A stretch of DNA of 64,000 bases from Herbidospora yilanensis (GCF_001570565.1 NZ_BBXE01000013.1:124001-188000), one strand, 5' to 3'; shown: positions 6,981-15,944, counted from the first letter of the stretch. Numbers and translations: made by a program. The notes: generated by a model not told the origin, from the sequence alone.

Positions 6981-7540
6981 GCGTCGAGCAGGGTCCGCAC
7001 GGCGGTCAGCAGGCTCCCGGGCATGGGCTCCTTGCGGACCGACGCGTAGGTCATCGCGCCGTCGAACAGCATCATCAGTTGTTCGCCCAGTTGGCCGGGG
7101 TCGGCGGCCCCGGCCAGCCGGGCCTCCGCCTCGAAGTGGGCCTGCATCCTCTTCTTGTACGCCACCGCCGCCACCCGCACCGGATGCGCGGGGTCGCGGA
7201 TCTCGGCCGCCGTGTTCAGGACGGGGCAGCCCGGATAGTCGTCGACCTCCGAGTGGCGGCGGGCCGTGGCGAACACCGCCATGATGCGCTCGGCCGGCGC
7301 CAGGCCCGCGTCGGCGGGCGGCAGCAGGTCGGTCAGGACGCAGCTCATCTCCTCGGCCAGATAGGCCTCGATCAGCTCGTCCTTGGTGCGGAAGCGCTGG
7401 TAGAGGCTGCGCTTGGAGACTCCGGCCGTCTCCGACAGCAGGTCGACGCCGGTCACGTTGACGCCCCGGCCATTGAAGAGCCGGCGGGCACTGGTGAGCA
7501 CGCGGTCGCGTACGTCGTCGGAGGGGATCGTCTCTGCCAT
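6968..7540 (-). CDS. TetR-family repressor of the SDR gene
   Basis: A 190-residue regulator. The N-terminal TetR helix-turn-helix spans about residues 10-55 (VNVTGVDLLSETAGVSKRSLYQRFRTKDEL), and the C-terminal ligand domain contains DYPGCPVLN, as in the YcdC/AcrR-like subgroup that controls small reductases. ATG 7540 was chosen because a TAGACT box is 7 nt upstream; the longer frame to 7624 would run through the operator. Its own promoter carries the same 18-bp site as the SDR promoter, so it should be autorepressed. Confidence 0.85.
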   Translation of the reverse strand: MAETIPSDDVRDRVLTSARRLFNGRGVNVTGVDLLSETAGVSKRSLYQRFRTKDELIEAYLAEEMSCVLTDLLPPADAGLAPAERIMAVFATARRHSEVDDYPGCPVLNTAAEIRDPAHPVRVAAVAYKKRMQAHFEAEARLAGAADPGQLGEQLMMLFDGAMTYASVRKEPMPGSLLTAVRTLLDAQLP

Positions 7541-7547
7541 GGGGCCA

Positions 7548-7553
7548 AGTCTA
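7548..7553 (-). promoter_or_regulatory. -10 box TAGACT of the TetR gene
   Basis: TAGACT ends 7 nt before ATG 7540 with no ribosome site. Confidence 0.5.
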
Positions 7554-7561
7554 ACTCGTGG

Positions 7562-7579
7562 GGAAACAGATGGGTTTAC
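7562..7579. promoter_or_regulatory. TetR operator 3, autoregulatory
   Basis: GGAAACAGATGGGTTTAC lies over the -35 region of the TetR gene and the stop codon of the upstream MarR gene. It differs from operator 2 only at the centre. Confidence 0.7.
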
Positions 7580-8052
7580 TCCGCGTCGCACGCGTCGATG
7601 GCTCCCAGGATGTCCTCGGAACACCGATGCAGGGAGGCCAGCCGATTCTCGTCGAGGGCGTCGATCACGAGCTTCCGCACCGTCGCGACGTGGCCCGGCG
7701 CCAGTTTCACGAGATGGGCGTACCCCTCGTCGGTCAGGATGGCGTTGGTGAACCGGCCGTCACCCGGGTCGGGCTCGCGCCTGACCAGGCCGCGCTTCTC
7801 CAGCCGCCGCATCAGGTGCGACAGCCGCGACAACTCCGAGTTGACCAGCACGGCCAGGCCGCTCATGCGCATGGTCCGGTCGGGGGCGTCGGAAAGACCG
7901 GCCAGCACGTGGTATTCGACGAAGTTGAGCCCGCCGTCGCGCTGGAGCTGCTCCTCCAGGGCGGCGGGCAACCGGGCCAGCATGAGGCTGAACGACCGCC
8001 AGGCCGCCAGCTCGTCACTGCTCAACCAGCGCACCCCGTCTGTTGTGGTCAT
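7576..8052 (-). CDS. MarR-family regulator of an FMN reductase gene
   Basis: A 158-residue winged-helix protein. LNFVEYHVLAGLSDAP, the recognition-helix region MSGLAVLVNSELSRLSHLMRRLEKRGLV, and the wing DPGDGRFTNAILT (about residues 42-105) are typical MarR. ATG 8052 is favoured over GTG 8058 because a -10 box is exactly 6 nt upstream. It is divergent from the FMN reductase gene; palindromes between them (8070-8089, 8112-8125) probably make it a repressor of both. Ligand unknown; quinones, oxidants or phenolic compounds are usual for the family. Confidence 0.85.
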   Translation of the reverse strand: MTTTDGVRWLSSDELAAWRSFSLMLARLPAALEEQLQRDGGLNFVEYHVLAGLSDAPDRTMRMSGLAVLVNSELSRLSHLMRRLEKRGLVRREPDPGDGRFTNAILTDEGYAHLVKLAPGHVATVRKLVIDALDENRLASLHRCSEDILGAIDACDAE

Positions 8053-8058
8053 GCTCAC

Positions 8059-8064
8059 AGTCTA
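8059..8064 (-). promoter_or_regulatory. -10 box TAGACT of the MarR gene
   Basis: Ends 6 nt before ATG 8052; no Shine-Dalgarno sequence. Confidence 0.5.
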
Positions 8065-8069
8065 GGCTA

Positions 8070-8089
8070 TGACTTGAACGTTCATGTCA
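8070..8089. promoter_or_regulatory. MarR operator, TGACTTGAACGTTCATGTCA
   Basis: A 20-bp palindrome with one imperfect position per arm, between the divergent MarR and FMN reductase genes and over the MarR -35 region. Confidence 0.65.
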
Positions 8090-8111
8090 TTGCCGTCTAG
8101 TCTCTCATCTC

Positions 8112-8125
8112 GTTGAAACTTCAAC
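8112..8125. promoter_or_regulatory. Second MarR-type site, GTTGAAACTTCAAC
   Basis: GTTGAA-AC-TTCAAC sits just before the GAGGAG ribosome site of the FMN reductase gene. It shares TTGAA/TTCAA half-site elements with the 8070-8089 palindrome. Confidence 0.55.
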
Positions 8126-8141
8126 TTCTGAGGAGTACGAG

Positions 8142-8717
8142 ATGAGCAAGCTGAAGATCGCGGTGATCCTGGGCAGCACCCGTCCCGGTCGCAACGGCAA
8201 GGCGGTGGCCGACTGGGTCATGACCCGGGCCAAGGACCGCACCGGCGCCGACTACGAGCTCGTCGACCTGGCCGACCACCCGCTCCCCCACCTCGACGAG
8301 GCCTACCCGCCGAGCTTCGGCAACTACTCCGGCGACCACACCAAGGCGTGGGCGGCCACCATCGACTCCTACGACGGGTTCGTCTTCGTCACGCCGGAGT
8401 ACAACCACTCGACCTCGGGCGTCCTGAAGAACGCCATCGACTACCTCTACAAGGAGTGGAACAACAAGGCGGCCGGCTTCGTCTCGTACGGCTCTCTCGG
8501 CGGCGCCCGCGCCATCGAGCACCTGCGCGCGATGCTCAGCGAACTCCAGGTCGCCCACGTGCGGCAGCAGGTGTCGTTCTCGCTGTTCCACGACTTCGAG
8601 AACTTCACGCACTTCCAGCCGTCGCAGATCCACGACGCCTCGGCCGACACCCTCTTCGACCAGCTTGAGTCGTGGGCGGGGGCCCTGCGTCAGGTGCGCG
8701 CGGGCGTGGCCGCCTGA
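8142..8717 (+). CDS. NADPH-dependent FMN reductase family protein
   Basis: A 191-residue flavodoxin-like oxidoreductase. The N-terminal GSTRPGRNGKAVADW (about residues 11-25) binds the FMN phosphate, TPEYNHSTSGVLKNAIDYL (about 87-105) is the family hallmark, and SYGSLGGARAIEHLR (about 116-130) completes the flavin site. Members reduce quinones, azo compounds, chromate or free FMN. GAGGAG lies 6 nt before the ATG. It is likely repressed by the divergent MarR protein, which suits an inducible detoxification enzyme. Confidence 0.9.
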   Translation: MSKLKIAVILGSTRPGRNGKAVADWVMTRAKDRTGADYELVDLADHPLPHLDEAYPPSFGNYSGDHTKAWAATIDSYDGFVFVTPEYNHSTSGVLKNAIDYLYKEWNNKAAGFVSYGSLGGARAIEHLRAMLSELQVAHVRQQVSFSLFHDFENFTHFQPSQIHDASADTLFDQLESWAGALRQVRAGVAA

Positions 8718-8722
8718 GCGGC

Positions 8723-9469
8723 TTACGAGCGGGGGAACTCGCAGCGGAAACCGGTGTCGGTCCGCTCGCAGTACCGGGGGAGGTTCTGCCGCGGACCGGG
8801 CTGGTCGACGACCACCCCGAACCTCGGCCGCTCATCCCGCCAGGGCCGGTCGACCGCGACCACGAGAAGGGCGCCGACGATGACGCCCACCAGCCCCGCG
8901 GCGAGCAGGGCGACCACACCGAACCGGCGACGGGGGGCCGGTTCGGAAGCGGAGACGGTACGCCATCCAGGGGCGTCCCATCCGGCCCCGCCGGGTCCGA
9001 AGGCGTATCCGGCGGGCGTCTTCTTCGCGGCGGCGGGGCCGCCGAAGCGATAACGGGGCGGCGGGGGCGAGGCGAAGCTGCCCGAACGGGGCGCACCGGC
9101 CCCAGGGGAACCCGCACCAGGAGAACCCGCACCAGAGGAATCGACGCCGGAAGGGCTCGCGCCGAGGGCCCCGGTGCCGGCGTCGCCGGTCGGGGCGGCG
9201 GAACCCGCGCCGGGCGGGTCTGATCTGGTGGAATCCGTGCCGGCCGGGCCTGCGCCGGCAGCACCGGTCGCAGAGGAGTCCGTGTCCGCGGGGCCTGCGC
9301 CGAAGGCGCCCGCACGAGCCGGATCCGGGGAAGAGGCCGTGCCGTGAGAGCTCGCGCCGAAGGCGCCGATTCCCACTGTCGGGATCTCCCTGGTGGGGGA
9401 GTCGGCCGGGTCGCGCGGCGTGATGTTCGTGTCGTCAGTACCGCGCGGCCCGGCGTCGTGATCCGTCAT
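8723..9469 (-). CDS. Hypothetical single-pass membrane protein, Gly/Ala/Pro/Ser-rich
   Basis: A 248-residue protein I do not recognise. The first 175 residues are low-complexity and probably disordered, with repeated GAG-P/S units (SPGAGSPGAG). One transmembrane helix (about 186-207) follows, then a short outer tail with two cysteines (YCERTDTGFRCEF) that could form a disulfide. A GGGAG lies 13 nt before ATG 9469. It faces the FMN reductase gene with 5 nt between stops. Confidence 0.65.
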   Translation of the reverse strand: MTDHDAGPRGTDDTNITPRDPADSPTREIPTVGIGAFGASSHGTASSPDPARAGAFGAGPADTDSSATGAAGAGPAGTDSTRSDPPGAGSAAPTGDAGTGALGASPSGVDSSGAGSPGAGSPGAGAPRSGSFASPPPPRYRFGGPAAAKKTPAGYAFGPGGAGWDAPGWRTVSASEPAPRRRFGVVALLAAGLVGVIVGALLVVAVDRPWRDERPRFGVVVDQPGPRQNLPRYCERTDTGFRCEFPRS

Positions 9470-9563
9470 CGCGAATCGTTTCTCCCTTTAACACCCCAAG
9501 GATGCAGCTCCCGAGATACATACTGCCCGGCTCCCCGTAAGAGGCGCGTAAGCGGCGCCCGGT

Positions 9564-9605
9564 CTGCGACCTGGGTCGTAGAGCCGAATCCGCCGCTAGG
9601 CGGAC
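9564..9605. promoter_or_regulatory. Two palindromes upstream of the kinase operon
   Basis: CTGCGACC-TG-GGTCGTAG (9564-9581, one mismatch) and TCCGCC-GCTA-GGCGGA (9590-9605) lie between the divergent hypothetical gene and the kinase gene. Either could bind a regulator, possibly the response regulator of the operon. Confidence 0.3.
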
Positions 9606-9627
9606 CGTGCCGGGAACTGCGCATACG

Positions 9628-9633
9628 TACTCT
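9628..9633 (+). promoter_or_regulatory. -10 box TACTCT of the kinase operon
   Basis: Ends 6 nt before GTG 9640. The GAGG that follows is only 1 nt from the start and cannot act as a ribosome site, so the mRNA is probably leaderless. Confidence 0.5.
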
Positions 9634-9639
9634 TGAGGC

Positions 9640-10821
9640 GTGCTCGGCAAGCTACGCGCCCTCAAGCGGCGGCACCCCGCGTGGATCGACACGCTGCTGG
9701 TGACGCCGCTGGTGCTGTACTGCCTGCTGAGCGCGCCCGACATCGGCGCCGGGCTCGACATCACCGGAGGTCCGGGCATCGGGACCTGGGGGGTGCTCGG
9801 CCTCTCGGCGCTGCTGGTCGGGCCGCTGTTCTGGCGGCGGCGTTTCCCGCTCACGGTGATGGCCCTCGTCTCGGGCGTCAGCCTCGTCCAGTGGCTCGGC
9901 GACGTCGCGGCGATCCCGGCCAACCTCGCCGTGCTGGTGGCGATGTTCACCGTCGCGGCGTCGTGCTCGTTGCCGTGGGCCGTGGCCGCGGGGGCCGTCG
10001 CCGAGCTCGGGACCGGCATGGTGCTGAGCGACTGGGGCGAGCTCGACCTGGAGATCTTCCTGAACGCCTCGGTGTTCGTGGTCGCCGTCTGGATCGGCGG
10101 CATCTACGTCAACATGCGGCGGCGTTTCGTGGAGAACCTGGTCGAACGGGCCGAACGCGCCGAGAGGGAGCGCGACCAGCAGGCGCTCATCGCCACCGCC
10201 GCCGAGCGCGCCCGGATCGCGCGGGAGCTGCACGACGTCGTCGCCCACAACGTCAGCGTCATCGTGGTCCAGGCCGACGGGGCCGGGTTCGCCATCGACA
10301 GCGACCCCGACCAGGCCAAACGGGCCGTCGAGGCGATCTCGGCGACCGGCCGGCAGGCGCTCGCCGAGATGCGGCGGCTGGTCGGCGTGCTGCGCGACGA
10401 CGGGGCGCGGTCGGAGGAGTACGCGCCCCAGCCGGGGCTCGGCCAGCTCGACGAGCTCGTACGTCAGGTGCGCGCGTCCGGGCTGCCGGTGGACGTCCAG
10501 GTGGAGGGCACACCCGATCATCTCGCGGAAGGACTACAACTGGTGATCTACCGGATCGTCCAGGAGGCGCTGACCAACACCCTCAAACACGGCGGTCCCG
10601 GGGTGAAGGCCACGGTCCAGGTCGTCTACGGCCCCCGCGACGTGCTGTTGCGGATCGCCGACGACGGCCGGGGCGCCGCCTCGGCCACGGGCGAGGGCGG
10701 CCACGGCCTCATCGGCATGCGCGAACGGGTCTCCATGTACGGCGGCGACGTCCACGCCGCCCCCAGGCCCGGCGGCGGCTTCCTCGTGGTGGCGCGCATC
10801 CCGGCGGGGGGCCCGCGATGA
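9640..10821 (+). CDS. Sensor histidine kinase (HisKA_3 type)
   Basis: A 393-residue membrane kinase. About four to five hydrophobic helices occupy residues 15-158, and a coiled linker leads to the dimerisation box with phospho-acceptor H198 in ARELHDVVAHN. The HATPase domain has N-box QEALTNTLKHG, G1 DDGRG and G2 GGHGLIGMRERV. There is no large outer sensor domain, as in intramembrane-sensing kinases. It is coupled to the response regulator by ATGA and followed by an ABC/FtsX pair, which points to sensing of cell-envelope or peptide stress. Confidence 0.9.
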   Translation: MLGKLRALKRRHPAWIDTLLVTPLVLYCLLSAPDIGAGLDITGGPGIGTWGVLGLSALLVGPLFWRRRFPLTVMALVSGVSLVQWLGDVAAIPANLAVLVAMFTVAASCSLPWAVAAGAVAELGTGMVLSDWGELDLEIFLNASVFVVAVWIGGIYVNMRRRFVENLVERAERAERERDQQALIATAAERARIARELHDVVAHNVSVIVVQADGAGFAIDSDPDQAKRAVEAISATGRQALAEMRRLVGVLRDDGARSEEYAPQPGLGQLDELVRQVRASGLPVDVQVEGTPDHLAEGLQLVIYRIVQEALTNTLKHGGPGVKATVQVVYGPRDVLLRIADDGRGAASATGEGGHGLIGMRERVSMYGGDVHAAPRPGGGFLVVARIPAGGPR

Positions 10822-11495
10822 TCCGGGTCATCCTGGTCGACGACCAGGAACTGGTCAGGGCCGGGTTCCGCATGGTTCTGGGCGCGCAGCCCGACATCGA
10901 GGTGGCGGGCGAGGCCGGCGACGGCGCCGCCGCCGTGGAACTGGTCAGGGGCGGCCTGGCCGCCGACGTCGTGCTGATGGACGTGCGGATGCCGCGCATG
11001 GACGGGGTCGAGGCCACCCGGCTGATCACCTCGTCGCCGAACCCGCCCAAGGTCCTCATCCTCACCACGTTCGACCTCGACGAATACGCCTTCGCGGCGA
11101 TCCGGTCGGGCGCGTCGGGCTTCCTGCTGAAGGACGTGCCGCCGGCCGACCTGCTGAGCGCGATCAGGTCGGTGCACGACGGCGACGCCGTGGTCGCGCC
11201 GTCGACCACGCGTCGGCTGCTCGACCTCGTCTCCGCCTACCTGCCCGAGGCGCCCACGGCCCCGGAGCCCGACAGCCTGACCGCCCGGGAGCGGGAGGTC
11301 CTCGTCCACGTGGCGCGGGGGTTGTCCAACGCCGAGATCGCCACCCGGCTCACCCTCGCCGAGGCCACCGTGAAGACCCACCTGGGGCGGATCCTGGCCA
11401 AGCTGGAGCTGCGCGACCGGGCGCAGGTGGTGGTCTACGCGTACGAGACCGGGATGGTCGGCCGAAAGTCTGACCCCCGGCTACCTCCCCGGTAG
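10818..11495 (+). CDS. LuxR/NarL-type response regulator
   Basis: A 225-residue protein. The receiver domain (1-120) has the acidic pair DD 8-9, phospho-acceptor D55 in VLMDVRMP, and K in LLKDVPP. The C-terminal LuxR helix-turn-helix (about 155-215) begins LTAREREVLVHVARG. It starts by ATGA overlap with the kinase. It probably activates the downstream ABC transporter genes and its own operon. Confidence 0.92.
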   Translation: MIRVILVDDQELVRAGFRMVLGAQPDIEVAGEAGDGAAAVELVRGGLAADVVLMDVRMPRMDGVEATRLITSSPNPPKVLILTTFDLDEYAFAAIRSGASGFLLKDVPPADLLSAIRSVHDGDAVVAPSTTRRLLDLVSAYLPEAPTAPEPDSLTAREREVLVHVARGLSNAEIATRLTLAEATVKTHLGRILAKLELRDRAQVVVYAYETGMVGRKSDPRLPPR

Positions 11496-11587
11496 CAACA
11501 GAGGCCCCGGAGGCGACCGCAGAACCAGGCGAAGGCCGTCCGGGCGACCGAAGAGAAGTCATGGGCGCGTCAATAGCGTTGACGACC

Positions 11588-12331
11588 ATGACGATGACTA
11601 CCGACGTCCGCGCCGCCGTGGTGGCACGGGGGCTCAGCAAGATCTACGGCCAGGGCGACGCCGCCGTCCACGCGCTGCGCGGCATCGACGTGAGCTTCGC
11701 CACTGGGGCGTTCACGGCGATCATGGGGCCGTCGGGGTCGGGCAAGTCCACCCTGATGCACTGCCTGGCCGGGCTCGACACGGTCAGCTCGGGCCATGTG
11801 CACATCGGCGACGCCGACATCACGACCTTGTCCGACAAGCAGCTCACGCTGCTGCGCCGTGAGCGCATCGGGTTCGTGTTCCAGGCCTTCAACCTGTTGC
11901 CCACCCTGACGGCGGAGCAGAACATCCGCCTGCCGCTGGAGATCGCCGGGCGGCAGGCCGACCAGGTTCTCATGGACCGCGTGGTCGAGACCGTGGGGTT
12001 GCGCGACCGCCTCTCCCACCGGCCGAGCCAGCTCTCCGGCGGCCAGCAGCAGCGTGTGGCGGTGGCCCGCGCCCTCATCAGCAAGCCCCAGGTGATCTTC
12101 GCCGACGAGCCCACCGGCAACCTCGACTCCCGCAGCGGCGCCGAGGTCCTGTCGTTCCTGCGCCGGTCGGTACGCGAACTCGGCCAGACGATCGTGATGG
12201 TCACCCACGACCCGGCGGCCGCCTCCTACGCCGACCGCGTGGTGTTCCTCCGCGACGGGCTGCTGGTCAGCGAAGTGACCCAGCCGACCCCGCAGAGCGT
12301 CCACGACATGCTGCTGAAGCTGGAGGCCTGA
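11588..12331 (+). CDS. ABC transporter ATPase, MacB/LolD type
   Basis: An ATPase of 247 residues. Walker A is GPSGSGKST, the Q-loop lies in [17 protein letters not shown], the signature is [15 protein letters not shown], Walker B is [13 protein letters not shown], and the H-switch is THDPAAA. The NLDS and QQQR details are typical of ATPases paired with FtsX-domain permeases. The start is uncertain: ATG 11588 follows a possible -10 (TAGCGT 11574-11579), but ATG 11561 is also in frame. It is 3 nt from the permease gene and forms one complex with it at the membrane. Confidence 0.9.
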   Translation: MTMTTDVRAAVVARGLSKIYGQGDAAVHALRGIDVSFATGAFTAIMGPSGSGKSTLMHCLAGLDTVSSGHVHIGDADITTLSDKQLTLLRRERIGFVFQAFNLLPTLTAEQNIRLPLEIAGRQADQVLMDRVVETVGLRDRLSHRPSQLSGGQQQRVAVARALISKPQVIFADEPTGNLDSRSGAEVLSFLRRSVRELGQTIVMVTHDPAAASYADRVVFLRDGLLVSEVTQPTPQSVHDMLLKLEA

Positions 12332-12334
12332 GCC

Positions 12335-14830
12335 GTGTTGCGCACCACGCTGGCCGGGCTGGTGGCACACCGGCTCCGGCTGCTGCTGACCTCGCTGGCC
12401 ATCACCCTCGGCGTCGGCTTCATCGCGGGCACGTTCGTGCTGACCGACACCATCGAGCAGGGCTTCCGCCAGCTCTTCACCGCCGACGCCGGCAAGGTCG
12501 CCGTCGCGGTCACCCCGAAGGACGAGGACATCCCGGAACAGGTGCTGGCGAAGCTCCGGACCCTGCCCGGTGTGGCCGGCGCGCAGGGGCTCGTGCGGGG
12601 CACCGCGCCGCTGCTCGACAAGTCGGGCCGGGCCGCCGGGTCGACCGCGACGAGCGGCATCTCCGTCGTCGCCGGGCCGCTCGACCGGACGAACTACGTC
12701 AGCGGCCACGCCCCGGCCGGGCCCGGCGAGGCGGTGCTCGACGAGAACACCGCGCGCACGCGGCAGTTCGAGGTCGGCGACACCGTCACCGTGCTCGACC
12801 TCGCCGAGAAACGCCGCCAGTTCTCCCTGGTCGGCATCATCGACGTGGGCGTCGACCAGAACCTCGCCTTCACCGGGGCGGTCGGGTTCGACACCGCCAC
12901 CGCGCTGGAGATGACCGGCGAGAAGGGCTACCACGAGGTCGACCTGGCCGCCGCGGCCGGGGTCTCCCCCGAGACGCTCAAGAAGACCGTGTCGGAGGCG
13001 CTCGGGCAGACGTACACGATCAGGACCGGCGAGGAACTGGCCGAGAAGCTGGCCCTCGACGGCAACGTGCAGCTCGACTACCTGATGCTCGTGCTGCTGC
13101 TGTTCGGGTGCGTGGCGATGTTCGTGGCGGCGCTGGTCATCTACAACACGTTCAACATCCTGGTCGCGCAGCGGACCCGGGAGATGGCGCTGCTGCGCTG
13201 CATCGGGGCGACGCGCGGGCAGGTGTTCCGGTCGATCCTGCTGGAGTCGGTGGTCGTCGGGCTGATCTCCTCGGCGCTGGGGCTGCTGGCCGGGCTCGGG
13301 CTGGGGGCGCTGGCCCTGAACGTGATGGGGCGCTTCGACACGCCCGTCCCGGCCGGCGCGAGCCTCGCGCTGACGCCGCGCACGATCGTGTCCGGGCTGG
13401 TCGTCGGGCTGCTGGTGACCGTGGTCGCGGCGGTGCTGCCGGCCCGCGGGGCGACCCGGGTGGCGCCGATCGCGGCGCTGCGCAGCCAGGTCGAGGAGCA
13501 GACGTTCCGCGCCGGGCTGGCCCGGTCGCTCATCGCCGGGCTGCTGCTGGCGGGCGGCCTCGCGCTGACCGGCGTGGCGATCTGGGGGCTCGGCGGCGAC
13601 GCCGGGCTGCTGACCGCGATGGGCGGCGGCGCGGTGTTCTTCCTCGGCGTGATCGTGGTCGGGCCGGTGCTGATGCGCCCGCTCGGCGCGTTCGCCGGGT
13701 GGGTGCCGCGCAAGGTCTTCGGCGTGCCCGGACGGCTGGCCGTCGACAACTCCCGCCGCAACCCGAAGCGGGCCGCCACCACGACGGTCGCGCTGACCAT
13801 CGGCGTCACCCTGATGACCCTCATCTCGGTGATCACCGCCAGCACCCGCGAGACGGTCGTCAGCAGCCTCGACGAGCAGTTCCCCGTCGACTTCATGATC
13901 ACCGCGCAGTACGGCCGCCAGGACGCCACGCCCCTCCTGCCCGCCGAGGTGCCCGCCACGCTGCGCGCGTTGCCGGAGGTCGGGCTGGTCGCCGAACTCC
14001 GGCAGACCGACCACGGAGGCGCCTTCGTCGGCAGCCTCCCCGACGGCGCGGCCTTCCGGCCGGAGGTCCTCTCCGGCTCGATCGCCGCCCTCGGCCCCGG
14101 CACCGTCGCGTTGTCCGAGAACCAGGCCAAGGACCTGGGTGCACGGGTCGGCGACACCGTCCCCCTCGACACCGCCGAGGCCGGGAAGGTCGACCTCAAG
14201 GTGGTGGCCCTGATCGCCGACGGCAGTCTCAACGAGGCCATGCCCTACACGGTCACCGTGGCCGACTTCGAGAAGTACTACGGCAAGATCGGCCCGGCCC
14301 GCGTCTACGTCAAGGCCAAGGACCCCGCCGCCGTCGACGCCTCCCGCCGGGCCGTCGAGTCGGCGCTGCTCGCCTACCCGACCGCGCAGCTCTCCAGCGC
14401 CGCCGAGGTCCGCGGCGAGTTCGACGACGCCTTCGACATGATGTTCACGATCTTCGCCGCGCTGCTCGGCCTGGCGATCCTGATCTCGCTGCTCGGCATC
14501 GCCAACACCCTGTCGTTGTCGGTGCACGAACGCACCCGCGAGTCGGCGCTGCTGCGCGCCCTCGGCCTCACCCGGCCGCAACTGCGCGGCATGCTCTCGA
14601 TCGAGGCGCTGGTGCTGGGCCTGGTCGGGGCGATGGTCGGCGTCGTCATCGGCGTCGCCTTCGGGTGGGCGGCGCTGCAGACGATCCCGAACGAGACCGT
14701 CTTCGTCGTGCCGGTCGGGCAGGTACTGCTCTATCTGGTGCTGTCGGCGCTGGCCGGGGTGCTGGCGGCGGTGCTGCCCGCGCGCCGGGCGGCCAACGCC
14801 TCCATCGTGGGGTCGCTGGCGTCGAGTTAA
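12335..14830 (+). CDS. FtsX-like ABC transporter permease
   Basis: An 831-residue permease of the large two-FtsX-domain type. An N-terminal helix (about 17-38) and a periplasmic-type MacB_PCD domain (to about 245) precede three helices of the first FtsX domain. A second helix/soluble-domain/FtsX set fills residues 430-831, ending in the [13 protein letters not shown] motif of the family. Such mechanotransducers export lipoproteins, peptides or drugs, or relieve envelope stress. GTG start directly after the ATPase stop. The 3' end overlaps the convergent immunity gene by 4 nt. Confidence 0.9.
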   Translation: MLRTTLAGLVAHRLRLLLTSLAITLGVGFIAGTFVLTDTIEQGFRQLFTADAGKVAVAVTPKDEDIPEQVLAKLRTLPGVAGAQGLVRGTAPLLDKSGRAAGSTATSGISVVAGPLDRTNYVSGHAPAGPGEAVLDENTARTRQFEVGDTVTVLDLAEKRRQFSLVGIIDVGVDQNLAFTGAVGFDTATALEMTGEKGYHEVDLAAAAGVSPETLKKTVSEALGQTYTIRTGEELAEKLALDGNVQLDYLMLVLLLFGCVAMFVAALVIYNTFNILVAQRTREMALLRCIGATRGQVFRSILLESVVVGLISSALGLLAGLGLGALALNVMGRFDTPVPAGASLALTPRTIVSGLVVGLLVTVVAAVLPARGATRVAPIAALRSQVEEQTFRAGLARSLIAGLLLAGGLALTGVAIWGLGGDAGLLTAMGGGAVFFLGVIVVGPVLMRPLGAFAGWVPRKVFGVPGRLAVDNSRRNPKRAATTTVALTIGVTLMTLISVITASTRETVVSSLDEQFPVDFMITAQYGRQDATPLLPAEVPATLRALPEVGLVAELRQTDHGGAFVGSLPDGAAFRPEVLSGSIAALGPGTVALSENQAKDLGARVGDTVPLDTAEAGKVDLKVVALIADGSLNEAMPYTVTVADFEKYYGKIGPARVYVKAKDPAAVDASRRAVESALLAYPTAQLSSAAEVRGEFDDAFDMMFTIFAALLGLAILISLLGIANTLSLSVHERTRESALLRALGLTRPQLRGMLSIEALVLGLVGAMVGVVIGVAFGWAALQTIPNETVFVVPVGQVLLYLVLSALAGVLAAVLPARRAANASIVGSLASS

Positions 14831-15090
14831 CGGGGCACGTGGTCGGGCCACTGCTCGGCCACGAACTCCGGCCCCAGCAGGGGGCGGACGGCCAGCTCGC
14901 CGGTGCGCCGGTCGATGACGATGCAGCCGCCCCCCACGGTCGCCGGCAGGACGCTCGGGTCCTCCGGCTCGTCGTCTCTCACCCAGGCCACGAACCCGTC
15001 GTCGAAGGCGTAGACGGCGACGTCGGCGGACCGGGCCCGCCCCCCGTTGAACCACTCCTCGGCCAGCGCGCGGGCGGTCTCCGGGCTCAC
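14827..15090 (-). CDS. YrhB-type (Imm35-like) immunity protein
   Basis: A small protein of 87 residues with the layout of YrhB-domain immunity proteins: an N-terminal [16 protein letters not shown] helix, then [12 protein letters not shown], and a C-terminal strand-rich part with [16 protein letters not shown]. It starts with GTG overlapping the toxin stop (GTGA). The pairing with a papain-like deamidase just upstream supports an antidote role; neutralisation is inferred from family pairing, not shown. Confidence 0.7.
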   Translation of the reverse strand: MSPETARALAEEWFNGGRARSADVAVYAFDDGFVAWVRDDEPEDPSVLPATVGGGCIVIDRRTGELAVRPLLGPEFVAEQWPDHVPR

Positions 15091-15866
15091 ACCCGCTGAC
15101 CCGCGCGGTCGAGGACCACGCAGAAGACCCCCGTCACGTTCTCGTACGGCGGCTCGATGGCCATGTGTCCCCGCTGTGCGTCGATCCACAGCACCTCCCC
15201 CATTGAGTTCACGGCGTTCCACGCGTGGCTGCCCCCCTGGGGCCAGCGCGTGATGAGCACGGTCGCGGCGCCGTGCCCGGCCGACCGCAACCGCCCGGCC
15301 ACCACCCCGTAGGCGCGGCGGCCCTGCCCGACGTACTCGAAGCGATGGCCGAGCCACTGCTCGGCCCTGGCCACCCCGCCCGCCTCCCCCGAGAGGACGG
15401 GCTTGCCGACCCGGTCGTATTCGGGCTGCCGGGCCGCCGCCACGACGGGTTCGCCGTGCCACGACGACATGACCGACAGGGCGCAGTCGATGGCGTTGGT
15501 CGACCGGAACGGATCGTCGGTCGGCCCTTCGGCGTTGATCAGCCGGATCCAGGTGCCGCGCGGATCGGGGAACCGGCAGCTCAACGCCTCGGCGAGATCT
15601 CGTTGTGCCTGCGGGTCGGGTCTCGCCAGCCCGCCCGGCACCCCATAGGGCCGCGACTCCTCCAGCGGGCGCGGCCGGGTCGCCCGGTCGAACCAGTCGT
15701 CGCCCGTCGGCGGCAACCGGGACGGCGACTGGGACGGCCACGGATCGAGGGACGGCGCGGGGGTCTCGGCGGCCTTCTCGTAGTCACGCCACCGGCGCCC
15801 GTCGCCGGTGACGACGGGATTGTAGACGCCGGTCGGCAACCGCCACCGGGACTGACGCTCGGCCAT
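15087..15866 (-). CDS. Papain-like toxin glutamine deamidase (Tox-PL)
   Basis: A 259-residue protein with a Pro-rich first 85 residues and a Tox-PL domain (about 95-259). The catalytic triad is read as C128 (NAIDCALSVMSSW), H214 (GGSHAWNAV) and D229 (LWIDAQRG), the order expected for this cysteine-hydrolase fold. Relatives deamidate glutamines in host or rival proteins and usually form the tips of large polymorphic toxins. Here the domain stands alone, with no signal peptide, WXG100, LXG or PT-HINT module. The gene has an AGGGGG site and precedes its immunity gene. Confidence 0.75.
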   Translation of the reverse strand: MAERQSRWRLPTGVYNPVVTGDGRRWRDYEKAAETPAPSLDPWPSQSPSRLPPTGDDWFDRATRPRPLEESRPYGVPGGLARPDPQAQRDLAEALSCRFPDPRGTWIRLINAEGPTDDPFRSTNAIDCALSVMSSWHGEPVVAAARQPEYDRVGKPVLSGEAGGVARAEQWLGHRFEYVGQGRRAYGVVAGRLRSAGHGAATVLITRWPQGGSHAWNAVNSMGEVLWIDAQRGHMAIEPPYENVTGVFCVVLDRAGQRV

Positions 15867-15944
15867 CGACCCCTTCCCCCTTCGATGTGACCGATCGTAA
15901 GGGGGCGACTCCGGTGAGCAACCGGCTTTCCCGAATCCTGCCGT

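Noticed and set aside
11570-15055. 1161-codon open frame on the minus strand opposite the ABC transporter genes
   Set aside because: Its translation is Arg/Gly/His/Gln-rich with no domain, and the plus strand carries complete ATPase and FtsX motifs. High G+C removes stop codons from the antisense frame.
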